From contig DAOWHK010000152.1 of assembly GCA_030641465.1 (NCBI GenBank), positions 1 through 7,172 on the forward strand: DNA of 7,172 nucleotides, written 5' to 3'. The first letter of the stretch is position 1. Each line of letters opens with the position of its first letter. The notes beneath the pieces were generated by a model. That model saw nothing but the letters and a program-made list of their open reading frames with translations. It was not told where the DNA came from and made no database searches. Made by a program: the position numbers and the translations under genes. This DNA comes from Parachlamydiales bacterium. Lineage in GTDB: Bacteria; Chlamydiota; Chlamydiia; Chlamydiales; Simkaniaceae. This document shows, in pieces, positions 1-5,887 of the stretch.

Positions 1-78
1 GTAAAAATATATTTAAAACAACTATTGGGATGTCTTTATTTCTCTCAGTCACTCTTTTATTAATTCCCTTATCTTGAG
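1..78 (+). other. Possible 3' end of a plus-strand membrane protein gene (uncertain)
   Basis: Reading from base 3, the plus strand is open to a TGA at 76-78. It would encode about 24 residues ending in a strongly hydrophobic stretch (SLFLSVTLLLIPLS), as in a C-terminal membrane helix. If real, the gene would converge on the flavoprotein gene, whose stop lies 31 bp further on. The opposite strand is also open across these bases, in the same frame as and downstream of the flavoprotein stop, so coding sense cannot be decided. I see no clear terminator hairpin in 79-109. Confidence 0.2.
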
Positions 79-109
79 TAGATATTTTTTTGAAATTTTG
101 CAAATCAAT

Positions 110-1285
110 TTATTCACTTAGAGCTGCAGATAGACCGGCAATGTATCCTGTTGTCCATGCATTTTGAAAATTAAATCCTCCTGTCACTCCATCGATATCT
201 AAAATTTCTCCAGCAAAAAAGACATTTTTGCAAAGTTTACTCTCCATCGTTTTAAAATTTACTTCTGATAAGGTGATCCCACCACATGTTACAAACTCTT
301 CTTTATTGATTGTCTTACCCGACACTTTGTAGGTGTCTTTTTTTAAGACTTCGAGAAGTTGCAACAGGGATGATTTACTATGAATTATCTGCTGAGCACC
401 CGCCTTAAGCAGAAGTGCTTTCCAGAGTTTTTTTGGAAGCAAAAAGACATTTTTACATCGATTCTCCTCTAGGGATTTTTGCACTTCCTCAGTTGAAAGA
501 TCAGGCAACCAATCAATTTGCAAAAAAGCTTCATACTTATTTTCTGCGAGGTATCTTGCAGCCCAGGCAGAGAGTTTGAGCGCAGCTGGCCCGCTAAATC
601 CAAAATGAGTAATCAAGAGAGGCCCTGTTTGAGTAAACTTGGTATTTTTTATCTGCAATTTTGCAGAAGTTACAGAAGCACCTGAAAGATCTTTTAAAGA
701 AAAGTTTGGAACATTAAAGGTAAAAAGAGATGCTACTGGAGGAACGATTATATGCCCAAACTCTTTTGCAAAGTCCCACCCAGCTTTACTACTTCCTGTT
801 GCCATAATCACGCGATCTGCGTGAAGAGGTTTTTCCTGTCCAATGTCTAGCTCAAAGCAATCGCCTTTTTTATGAATTGATCGCAGCTTGGATTCGGTCC
901 AAATCGCTATTCCCAATTTTTTAGCCTCAGAGAGAAAACAATCAATAATCGTAGATGAGGAATTTGTTATTGGAAACATACGTCCATCTTTTTCTGTTTT
1001 TAACTCCACTCCATGCTCTTTTAGCCATGCGATCATATCTCGAGGCTGAAATTTGTGAAAGGGCCCAAGAAGCTCTTTTTTTCCACGGGGATAATTTTGT
1101 ATAAGAGTTGCAGGCTCGAAACATGCATGTGTGACATTACATCGCCCCCCTCCTGAAATCTTTACTTTACTAAGAAGTTTTGCCGTTTTTTCAAGTATGA
1201 TCACTTCGACAGCCGGATTTTGCTGCTTTGCATTAAGTGCCGCAAAAAAACCCGCAGCACCCCCGCCTATTACTACTATTTTCAA
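110..1285 (-). CDS. HI0933/BaiN/YhiN-family FAD-dependent oxidoreductase-like flavoprotein
   Basis: Predicted cytosolic FAD-binding protein of 391 residues, normal for the family. The N-terminus is a Rossmann dinucleotide-binding loop (VVIGGGAAG, residues 4-12). The family hallmark KISGGGRCN follows at about 42-50. The C-terminus carries the second hallmark, CGGI near 334 and GEILDIDGVTGGFNFQNAW at about 359-377. Known homologues include E. coli YhiN and clostridial BaiN, a bile-acid reductase, but most members have no established substrate, so the reaction is left open. I chose the TTG at 1285: it sits right before the Rossmann strand and has an AGGA ribosome site nine bases upstream. An in-frame ATG at 1345 would add 20 residues with no homology to the family. 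The gene is divergent from the CitE-like operon, with mobile element copy 1 between them. Confidence 0.9.
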   Translation of the reverse strand: MKIVVIGGGAAGFFAALNAKQQNPAVEVIILEKTAKLLSKVKISGGGRCNVTHACFEPATLIQNYPRGKKELLGPFHKFQPRDMIAWLKEHGVELKTEKDGRMFPITNSSSTIIDCFLSEAKKLGIAIWTESKLRSIHKKGDCFELDIGQEKPLHADRVIMATGSSKAGWDFAKEFGHIIVPPVASLFTFNVPNFSLKDLSGASVTSAKLQIKNTKFTQTGPLLITHFGFSGPAALKLSAWAARYLAENKYEAFLQIDWLPDLSTEEVQKSLEENRCKNVFLLPKKLWKALLLKAGAQQIIHSKSSLLQLLEVLKKDTYKVSGKTINKEEFVTCGGITLSEVNFKTMESKLCKNVFFAGEILDIDGVTGGFNFQNAWTTGYIAGLSAALSE

Positions 1286-1350
1286 ATGAATTATTCCTAA
1301 GTAAAAAAACAAATTTACATCAAAAGAGGATATTCCTATACACAAATTAA

Positions 1351-1511
1351 GGAAGCTCTGATTAATTCCGAAATTTCAAATTTAGATGGATTTTTGAAAA
1401 AAAAATCTTTTTGGAGCAACAAGCTAACTACTTATAGTTAGCGGCTTGCGAAAAAAGAATTTTTTTCAAAAAGGCGCTGAAGTTGAAACGGCGGAATTAA
1501 TCAGAGTTTCC
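1351..1511 (+). mobile_element. MITE-like 161-bp palindromic element, copy 1
   Basis: A non-coding element whose two halves are imperfect reverse complements. The left end GGAAGCTCTGATTAATTCCG matches the reverse complement of the right end at 19 of 20 positions. The centre is a tight hairpin: GCTAACTA at 1423-1430, loop CTTA, TAGTTAGC at 1435-1442. It is about 92% identical to copy 2 at 3713-3873 (12 substitutions, no indels by hand count) and in the same orientation. The ends begin GGAAG like IS5-group inverted repeats and the target is YTAR-like, so trans-mobilisation by an IS5-type transposase is inferred. No transposase is present. It fills most of the divergent intergenic region 1286-1532, which otherwise holds only the ribosome sites of the two flanking genes. 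Confidence 0.85.
1411..1438 (+). promoter_or_regulatory. Candidate sigma-70-like promoter inside element copy 1
   Basis: TTGGAG at 1411-1416 and TATAGT at 1433-1438 are separated by 16 bases and point toward the CitE-like gene, whose start is about 95 bases downstream. The same pair is conserved in copy 2 (3773-3778 and 3795-3800). The -10 box overlaps the central hairpin, so its conservation may reflect element structure rather than promoter function. Confidence 0.22.
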
Positions 1512-1532
1512 TTGAATACCCCCATAGGTAAT

Positions 1533-2465
1533 ATGCAAATTATTCAGTTCATGTCTATTCATAAAATTCCTCTTATGCGCCGTTTATTAATACAGGCAAT
1601 GGAGCAAAAAAGTCTTATTATTTTGGATTTAGAAGACACTTTAAGGGGCCAAAGCAAACATGCCACAAAAATCATGAAAAAGTGGGGCCGCTCTCAACTC
1701 TTAGAATTTGCACACGCTTATCCTAAAATTTTTACAAATAAAAGCGTCGGAATTCGTGTAAATGCATTGCACTCTGATGAAATACAAAATGACTTAGAAA
1801 TACTCTCGGAGTTATCAAGTATTTGGGATATAGAATGTGTCGTCGGCACTAAAGTTCAATCTAACTTTGATATTGATATTTATCTTTCCTTATTACAGAG
1901 GAGGAAGATTCAATATAAAACATTCATTCCAATTGTTGAAACAGTAATTGGAATGACTAATCTTTCACTCATTGCAAAGCATAGTCAAGTTAAGAGTATG
2001 ATTTATGGTCATTATGATTATAGTTTAGATGCAAGACATTGGCCATTTTTTACACAAGAAAGCTCGGAGTTTTGGAAAATTGCTACGCCTTTTATCAAAC
2101 AGATTGAAAAAGAAAATGTGTGCTATATTCATCCTCCTATTGCAAGTTTTTCAAATGTTACTTTATCCAAACAAGTATTAAAACTGCTACAAAAAAGCTG
2201 CACCTTAGACTTTGGTATGATGACGATTAATACTGCCCAAACAACGCTTTTAAATCGTTTGGGGAAAGTCGAACTAGAAACAAAGGAGCGTCCTATGCTA
2301 TCCATCTCTTATACTCTGCAAGAAAAAATTGACAAAGCAAAATTTATAAAAAAACTCTGTTCCACAAAAAAAAGACTCTTCGGCATTGACCTAAAAACTG
2401 GAACATTTTTTTCTCCGCACGAGTACGCTGCAGCAGTGGATTTTTTGGAAAGCTATGGAAAGTAA
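1533..2465 (+). CDS. CitE/HpcH-like C-C bond lyase family protein
   Basis: A 310-residue protein of the HpcH/HpaI aldolase / citrate lyase beta-subunit superfamily, whose TIM-barrel enzymes use Mg2+ to cleave or form C-C bonds in acyl-CoA or 2-oxoacid substrates. Visible landmarks are LDLEDTL (about 32-37), IRVNAL with Arg75, a TKV resembling the usual PKV (Lys107), VETVIGM with metal-ligand Glu136, GHYDYSLD with Asp162 and Asp166, and IHPP (His200). About 110 residues follow that I do not recognise. The substrate is not predictable. I chose the ATG at 1533 because the family motif begins at a normal distance from it; its ribosome site (AGG, four bases before) is weak. The frame stays open upstream to a TTG at 1446, but those codons lie in the mobile element. 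The 3' end overlaps the next gene by 11 nt, suggesting translational coupling. Confidence 0.75.
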   Translation: MQIIQFMSIHKIPLMRRLLIQAMEQKSLIILDLEDTLRGQSKHATKIMKKWGRSQLLEFAHAYPKIFTNKSVGIRVNALHSDEIQNDLEILSELSSIWDIECVVGTKVQSNFDIDIYLSLLQRRKIQYKTFIPIVETVIGMTNLSLIAKHSQVKSMIYGHYDYSLDARHWPFFTQESSEFWKIATPFIKQIEKENVCYIHPPIASFSNVTLSKQVLKLLQKSCTLDFGMMTINTAQTTLLNRLGKVELETKERPMLSISYTLQEKIDKAKFIKKLCSTKKRLFGIDLKTGTFFSPHEYAAAVDFLESYGK

Positions 2466-3261
2466 ATTCTGTTTAGGAATCATTGGCAGATGTCTCGCTT
2501 TTCAACCTTGGATGGCAATTTCTGAACTTTATCACAGAAAACTAAAACAGATGTTATTTGAGCGGGAGAACATTCATTTGCAAACAAGTATTGCTGGAAA
2601 CAGCACACTTTCCCCTGTTTGCAGATTGCAAACGCTTTCTCAAAAAAAGCCTCTGGATGGAGTGCTTTATCATATGAGGCATTTTAATCACTCCCACTCC
2701 CTTCTAGTGCGGCGTGGCTATAAATTCTCCCTTAACCCTCTTTTGACCTCTAAAGAATATAAATGTTCTAATGCTGTGCATTTCCCCCTATCCACTAGAA
2801 AAAGCAACTCATTTTTAAGCTCTTTTGATGAAGAGTTAACTGAGCAAAAAAAGAAATCCTTTCCAAAAAATTCTCTTGGGCTCATTAACCTTCTTGCTGG
2901 AAAACTTTGTGGCTTAAATAAAATCAGCATAAAACAGGAGTGGATTTTTTTTGAAAATCTTCGAAAATTATGCATAACTCTAAATATCCCTTTATTTGTT
3001 CTAGGTCCAATCCCTCAAGTAAAGATGATAACAAATCACAAAAAAAAGACCCGATTTCAAAAAATGCATAACCTAACACACTCAAAACTCACAAACTACG
3101 ACATTCCTTATTATTTACCTTTTTCCATGTACGATTCTTTTGGAGATCCTCTTCACAAAAAAGACGAGGTCCATTTAAGGGAAACAGGTCACACTTTCCT
3201 AGCAAATGAGCTCTATCCTATTATCACTCCTTGGATCAAATCCATTTTGCGTATACAATGA
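2455..3261 (+). CDS. SGNH/GDSL-hydrolase-like protein with a possible Cys nucleophile
   Basis: A 268-residue protein with no signal peptide. The C-terminal segment DEVHLRETGH followed by FLANELYPII (about 240-259) matches SGNH block V, where Asp and His complete the catalytic triad. LFVLGPIPQ (about 181-189) resembles the strand before the family's substrate loop. At the N-terminus, GIIGRCLAF (8-16) lies where the GDS(L) block would be, and SIAGNST could be the block II glycine. RHFN near 75-78 may replace the GxND block. If the alignment holds, Cys13 occupies the nucleophile position normally held by Ser. SGNH enzymes deacylate or deacetylate lipids and glycans, but no substrate can be assigned. 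Its ATG lies inside the end of the CitE-like gene, preceded by GGAAAG, so the two proteins are probably made in step. Overall sequence is divergent; another fold remains possible. Confidence 0.5.
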   Translation: MESKFCLGIIGRCLAFQPWMAISELYHRKLKQMLFERENIHLQTSIAGNSTLSPVCRLQTLSQKKPLDGVLYHMRHFNHSHSLLVRRGYKFSLNPLLTSKEYKCSNAVHFPLSTRKSNSFLSSFDEELTEQKKKSFPKNSLGLINLLAGKLCGLNKISIKQEWIFFENLRKLCITLNIPLFVLGPIPQVKMITNHKKKTRFQKMHNLTHSKLTNYDIPYYLPFSMYDSFGDPLHKKDEVHLRETGHTFLANELYPIITPWIKSILRIQ

Positions 3262-3277
3262 AAAAAAAGGAAATCCT

Positions 3278-3712
3278 GTGAAAAAAATTTTATTATTCTC
3301 CATTCTGCTTGTTGGCTTTACCTTAAAAGCTCAGTGTTCACAGTTTTTTTATACGGATACGCATGCAATGGGTGGACATGCTATGATTGGACTTGGAACA
3401 AGAATGCAAAAAGGCTACTACGCTCTTGATCTATCTCTTAATTCTCGCTCCATTGTTTTTGATAAAAATGGTCTATATCATAGCAGAGCACTTCTGCTTG
3501 CCTATCCAATGCGCTCAGGATTTTATTTTGGCGGAGGAATGGGATATCTCAATGAGCCTGAATCGATGAAAAAATCCTCAGGATCTATTGAAGGATGTCT
3601 TGGATATGAGTGGAGAAGTGGTGTTTTTTTTCAAACAAATGCTACAAACCCTCTTCAAAAAACGACAGCTGCCAAGGTTTGGCCAGGCATGACTCTTGGA
3701 TATAGATTCTAA
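3278..3712 (+). CDS. Small exported, outer-membrane beta-barrel-like protein
   Basis: A predicted 144-residue precursor. The start is a GTG preceded by AAGGAAA with a six-base spacer. It opens directly onto a classic signal peptide: KK, then ILLFSILLVGF, then a polar region ending near residues 18-21. An in-frame ATG at 3206 lies inside the upstream gene and would bury the signal peptide, so I rejected it. The mature part is rich in Gly and aromatic residues in alternating patterns (YYALDLSLN, GFYFGGGMGYL, GVFFQTN) and ends in GMTLGYRF. A C-terminal Phe preceded by alternating residues is the usual recognition signal of outer-membrane barrels. About 120 mature residues would suit an eight-strand barrel. 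The gene starts 16 bp after the SGNH-like gene, probably the same operon. Its stop codon is part of the target duplication of element copy 2. Function unknown. Confidence 0.65.
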   Translation: MKKILLFSILLVGFTLKAQCSQFFYTDTHAMGGHAMIGLGTRMQKGYYALDLSLNSRSIVFDKNGLYHSRALLLAYPMRSGFYFGGGMGYLNEPESMKKSSGSIEGCLGYEWRSGVFFQTNATNPLQKTTAAKVWPGMTLGYRF

Positions 3713-3873
3713 GGAAGCTCTGATTAACTCCGAAATTTCAACTTCAGATGGATTTTTGATAAAAAATTATTTTTGGAGCAACAAGCTAACTACTTATAGT
3801 TAGTGGCTTGCGAAAAAACAATTTTTTTCAAAAAGGCGCTGGAGTTGAAACAGCGGAGTTAATCAGAGCTTCC
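3713..3873 (+). mobile_element. MITE-like 161-bp palindromic element, copy 2
   Basis: Same length and orientation as copy 1, with perfect 20-bp terminal inverted repeats (GGAAGCTCTGATTAACTCCG and its complement) and a perfect CTAA target duplication. These features suggest it inserted more recently or is better preserved. The halves are near-complementary through to a central hairpin, so a transcript from either strand could fold into one long rod. It fills the whole gap between the small exported protein gene and cyoE. No transposase or convincing coding capacity is present. The GGAAG ends and YTAR target point to IS5-type mobilisation in trans, which is an inference from known IS5 features. 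Confidence 0.88.
3786..3803. terminator. Central hairpin of element copy 2, possible bidirectional transcription stop
   Basis: CTAACTA at 3786-3792 and TAGTTAG at 3797-3803 form a 7-bp stem with a CTTA loop, extended by the imperfectly paired arms of the element. A/T-rich runs follow on both sides (for example the T run near 3822-3828). It lies between convergent genes where a terminator is expected, and I see no other candidate. The stem itself is AT-rich, so strength is doubtful. Confidence 0.3.
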
Positions 3874-4737
3874 CTAACTGACACTTAGTGGGATCAAGGT
3901 AGATAACGCCATCACAATTACGAGGGAAAAAACAAACATCTGCCTCGCCCATTTACTATCATTTTTCGCCTTAAATCCTCGAACTCCCATCCCAAGCCAA
4001 ATACTACTAAGGACCATTAATGCTATGAGAAAACTTATACCCACATATCCTTGTAGAAAAAGTAAGCATACAGCAAACATGAACGCGAGGGTATAAAGTA
4101 GCATTTGCACTTTTGTATTTAAAATCCCTCTAACAGCTGGCAATACAGGAATGGATGCATTTTGATACTCTTTAAGTCGGTAAATCGAAATTGCAAAAAA
4201 ATGAGGCATTTGCCATAGAGCAATCACAGCAAAAAGGATGAATGCTGAAAAGTCTAATCGATTCGCAGCCGCAGAAAATCCCACAAGCGGTGGCACAGCT
4301 CCCGCAATACTTCCGATTAAGGTGCCATGCAATGTCCGATATTTTGCGAAGCTATAGATCAGTACATAAAAGAGTAACCCAAAGATTGCAATAAGGGTTG
4401 TTTGCATATTTGTCAAAAGGCTCAAGCTTATTGCGCCAAATACAGCAAGACAGAACCCATATATTAAAGCATTTTGAATAGAAATAATCCCCTTAGCAAG
4501 CGCTCGATTTTTTGTGCGAATCATTTTTTGATCCATTTTCCGATCAATATAATTGTTAAACACGCATCCAGATGCAATAATAAAACTAAGGCCGAAGAGC
4601 ATTGCAAAAAGCTTTCCAAAATGCATTTGTCCCTTTGATGCTAGTGCAAATCCCCCAAATGCTGTAATGCAATTACCCATGATAATTCCAGGTTTCGTAA
4701 GGAGCAGATAATTTTTAAAATTTAAGGTCTTTGTCAT
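3874..4737 (-). CDS. cyoE: Protoheme IX farnesyltransferase (heme O synthase)
   Basis: An integral membrane prenyltransferase of the UbiA superfamily that adds a farnesyl group to heme b, giving the heme O used at the oxygen site of cytochrome bo3 oxidase. The 287 residues fit the family (about 280-300). The N-terminus YLLLTKPGIIMGN matches CyoE closely. The first Asp-rich motif is NNYIDRKMDQKMIRTKNR (about 61-78), which binds Mg-diphosphate. The second conserved loop is PHFFAISIYRLKEY (about 178-191). Several hydrophobic helices follow. Its start has only a weak AGAAA upstream. It is separated from cyoD by an opposite-strand lipoprotein gene, so it is probably transcribed on its own rather than from the cyoABCD promoter. 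Its TAG stop lies in the target duplication of element copy 2; the protein itself is intact. Confidence 0.95.
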   Translation of the reverse strand: MTKTLNFKNYLLLTKPGIIMGNCITAFGGFALASKGQMHFGKLFAMLFGLSFIIASGCVFNNYIDRKMDQKMIRTKNRALAKGIISIQNALIYGFCLAVFGAISLSLLTNMQTTLIAIFGLLFYVLIYSFAKYRTLHGTLIGSIAGAVPPLVGFSAAANRLDFSAFILFAVIALWQMPHFFAISIYRLKEYQNASIPVLPAVRGILNTKVQMLLYTLAFMFAVCLLFLQGYVGISFLIALMVLSSIWLGMGVRGFKAKNDSKWARQMFVFSLVIVMALSTLIPLSVS

Positions 4738-4749
4738 ATTGATATTTCT

Positions 4750-4777
4750 ATTAGTGATAAAATTGTGATTGTGTCAA
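4750..4777 (-). promoter_or_regulatory. Candidate cyoE promoter
   Basis: On the minus strand, a consensus -35 box TTGACA (4777-4772) is followed after 16 bases by ACTAAT (4755-4750), which matches the -10 consensus at four of six positions. The implied transcript would start only a few bases before the cyoE ATG at 4737, giving an almost leaderless mRNA, which would fit the absence of a good ribosome site. The -10 match is weak. The 79-bp gap 4738-4816 must also hold the promoter of the divergent lipoprotein gene, for which I see no convincing boxes. Confidence 0.28.
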
Positions 4778-4816
4778 AATCCTTTTTGAAAGCAACCAAA
4801 ATTTTAAGGTTCAGGT

Positions 4817-5011
4817 ATGATTAAGTTTCTAATGTTAACATTTCTTATTGCTACTCTTGGTGCATGTACTACAAATAAGGATCTCGACCAAGATTGTATG
4901 CGCTCAGAGTGCAGCTGCATAGATAACTGCGCTTGCAGCGAAAAATGCAGCTGTAAAAAACCCGCAACAACTACATATCCGGCATCGTATTGTAGTCCAA
5001 ATTTGCCATAA
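4817..5011 (+). CDS. Small Cys-rich lipoprotein, metallothionein-like
   Basis: A 64-residue predicted lipoprotein, too divergent to name. The ATG follows AAGG with a seven-base spacer. Residues 1-16 are a lipoprotein signal peptide with lipobox LGAC, so Cys17 should be acylated and the mature 48-residue protein anchored to a membrane facing the periplasm. The mature part has nine Cys. Six form a strict (C-x-C-x3) repeat (32/34, 38/40, 44/46), preceded by Cys27 and followed by Cys59. Clustered CxC pairs are typical of metallothionein-type Cu(I) or Zn(II) binding; disulfide crosslinking is the alternative. It sits between cyoE and cyoD on the opposite strand. Its last 41 bp overlap the 3' end of cyoD. 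A link to oxidase copper supply is only inferred from position. Confidence 0.7.
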   Translation: MIKFLMLTFLIATLGACTTNKDLDQDCMRSECSCIDNCACSEKCSCKKPATTTYPASYCSPNLP

Positions 5012-5294
5012 TCCAAATCGATCCTAATATGAGTGCAACAACTAAGAAAATTATGTATAAAAACATTACTAAATTCCAGTGTGGTTTAGACTCCATTCCA
5101 AGAAACATAAAAAAAACCAGTTGAAGCACAGCAGTAATGCACCCAATCCCTATTAAGGAATATTCTAGCATAGCATTCGATAAATGAGCATGCGTTGTAA
5201 CACGGTAAGCTGCAAAAGTTAATATTGCAGATAAGATAAATCCAAGTGTTATGGGCTTTAAGCTGGCATTCCACCCATGGTTTGCGTCTATCAT
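4971..5294 (-). CDS. cyoD: Cytochrome bo3 quinol oxidase subunit IV
   Basis: A 107-residue small membrane subunit that supports assembly and stability of the oxidase, matching the length of E. coli CyoD (109). Three transmembrane helices are visible: LGFILSAILTFAAY, IGIGCITAVLQLVFFMFL and LVMFLYIIFLVVALILGSIWIM. The C-terminal GSIWIMANLDYN is close to the E. coli GSIWIMWNLNYN. The start is the ATG at 5294, which overlaps the cyoC stop as ATGA and is preceded by GGGAG seven bases away. A further upstream ATG at 5375 would add 27 residues that lie inside cyoC and is rejected. The 3' end runs 41 bp into the convergent lipoprotein gene. Confidence 0.93.
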   Translation of the reverse strand: MIDANHGWNASLKPITLGFILSAILTFAAYRVTTHAHLSNAMLEYSLIGIGCITAVLQLVFFMFLGMESKPHWNLVMFLYIIFLVVALILGSIWIMANLDYNTMPDM

Positions 5295-5887
5295 TGAATA
5301 ACTCCCATCAAATAAACAAAGGTAAAGATAAAAACCCAAATAATATTTAAAAATTGCCAAAACATTTTTAGGCAAGTTAACCGCTTTAAACTCCTACTTG
5401 TGATTCCTTCGCGCACTACTGGAATCATAAATATAACAATCCAAACAAGTCCAAACATTAGATGTAAAGAGTGCGTGCCAACAAGTGTATAGAACATAGA
5501 TAAAAATGCACTCCCTTGCCACGTATGTCCCTCCTTGATATATCCTGCAAATTCTATTTGTTGCATCCATAAAAAGAGGATTCCAAGAACAAATGTCACT
5601 AGAAAAAATAAAACAGTCATTCTTTTATTGTTTCTATGAGCATATGCACCTGCAATTCCTATTGTATAAGTACTAAAAAGAAAAACAAGGGTACGTAATA
5701 AAGCACTTGGAAGATTTAACAGATCATACGTAGATACACTACCAAATGTACTGTTTTTTAATACTGCATAAGCTGCAAAAATCGTTGCAAACAACATAAA
5801 ATCGCTTAAGAGATAAAGCCAAAAACCAAACACAGTTTTTGAAAAGGCCCCATGGTGAGGATCTGGAGTTGCCACTCTATGAGTCAT
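5291..5887 (-). CDS. cyoC: Cytochrome bo3 quinol oxidase subunit III
   Basis: A 198-residue membrane protein of the heme-copper oxidase subunit III family (E. coli CyoC has 204). It has the five-helix form typical of quinol oxidases. Landmarks are [24 protein letters not shown] in the first helix, a loop with [30 protein letters not shown], and the ending [22 protein letters not shown]. Subunit III binds no redox metal; it stabilises subunit I. The ATG overlaps the cyoB stop as ATGA, with a GAGG ribosome site eight bases upstream inside cyoB. The tail overlaps the cyoD start the same way, so these genes are almost certainly cotranscribed and translationally coupled. Confidence 0.95.
   Translation of the reverse strand: MTHRVATPDPHHGAFSKTVFGFWLYLLSDFMLFATIFAAYAVLKNSTFGSVSTYDLLNLPSALLRTLVFLFSTYTIGIAGAYAHRNNKRMTVLFFLVTFVLGILFLWMQQIEFAGYIKEGHTWQGSAFLSMFYTLVGTHSLHLMFGLVWIVIFMIPVVREGITSRSLKRLTCLKMFWQFLNIIWVFIFTFVYLMGVIQ

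Larger units (their letters stand above)
1347..1515. repeat. Degenerate 4-bp target duplication around element copy 1 (TTAA / TTGA)
   Basis: TTAA at 1347-1350 abuts the left end of element copy 1 and TTGA at 1512-1515 abuts the right end. Both resemble the YTAR targets used by IS5-type elements. The single difference is best read as a mutation after insertion, suggesting this copy is older than copy 2. Confidence 0.55.
3709..3877. repeat. Perfect 4-bp target duplication around element copy 2 (CTAA / CTAA)
   Basis: CTAA at 3709-3712 precedes the left end of element copy 2 and CTAA at 3874-3877 follows its right end. The left copy supplies the TAA stop of the plus-strand small exported protein. 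The right copy, read on the minus strand, supplies the TAG stop of cyoE. Confidence 0.85.

Noticed and set aside
639..1124. Short open frames on both strands within the flavoprotein gene
   Set aside because: They overlap conserved coding sequence in other frames and have no features of their own.
1286..1345. Longer N-terminus of the flavoprotein from ATG 1345
   Set aside because: The extra 20 residues precede the Rossmann strand that normally opens this family, and TTG 1285 has a well-spaced AGGA.
1351..1511. Element copy 1 as a riboswitch or CRISPR repeat
   Set aside because: The flanking target duplications, terminal inverted repeats and a second dispersed copy fit a mobile element; there is no repeat-spacer periodicity and no conserved aptamer that I recognise.
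1446..1532. Start of the CitE-like protein at TTG 1446 inside the mobile element
   Set aside because: No ribosome site precedes it, the 29 extra residues come from the element and adjoining bases, and the family motif sits at a normal distance from ATG 1533. Kept only as a point to check.
2718..2975. Minus-strand open frame within the SGNH-like gene
   Set aside because: It is antisense to a gene tightly coupled to its neighbour, has no ribosome site noticed and no recognisable motif.
3206..3277. Start of the small exported protein at ATG 3206
   Set aside because: It lies inside the upstream gene and would place 24 residues before an obvious signal peptide; GTG 3278 has a good ribosome site.
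3278..3345. Lipoprotein signal in the small exported protein (Cys near residue 20)
   Set aside because: The residues before the Cys (LKAQ) do not fit a lipobox, which needs a small residue at -1.
4804..5016. Minus-strand open frame opposite the Cys-rich lipoprotein
   Set aside because: It has no recognisable features and the plus-strand frame has a ribosome site, a lipobox and a regular Cys repeat.
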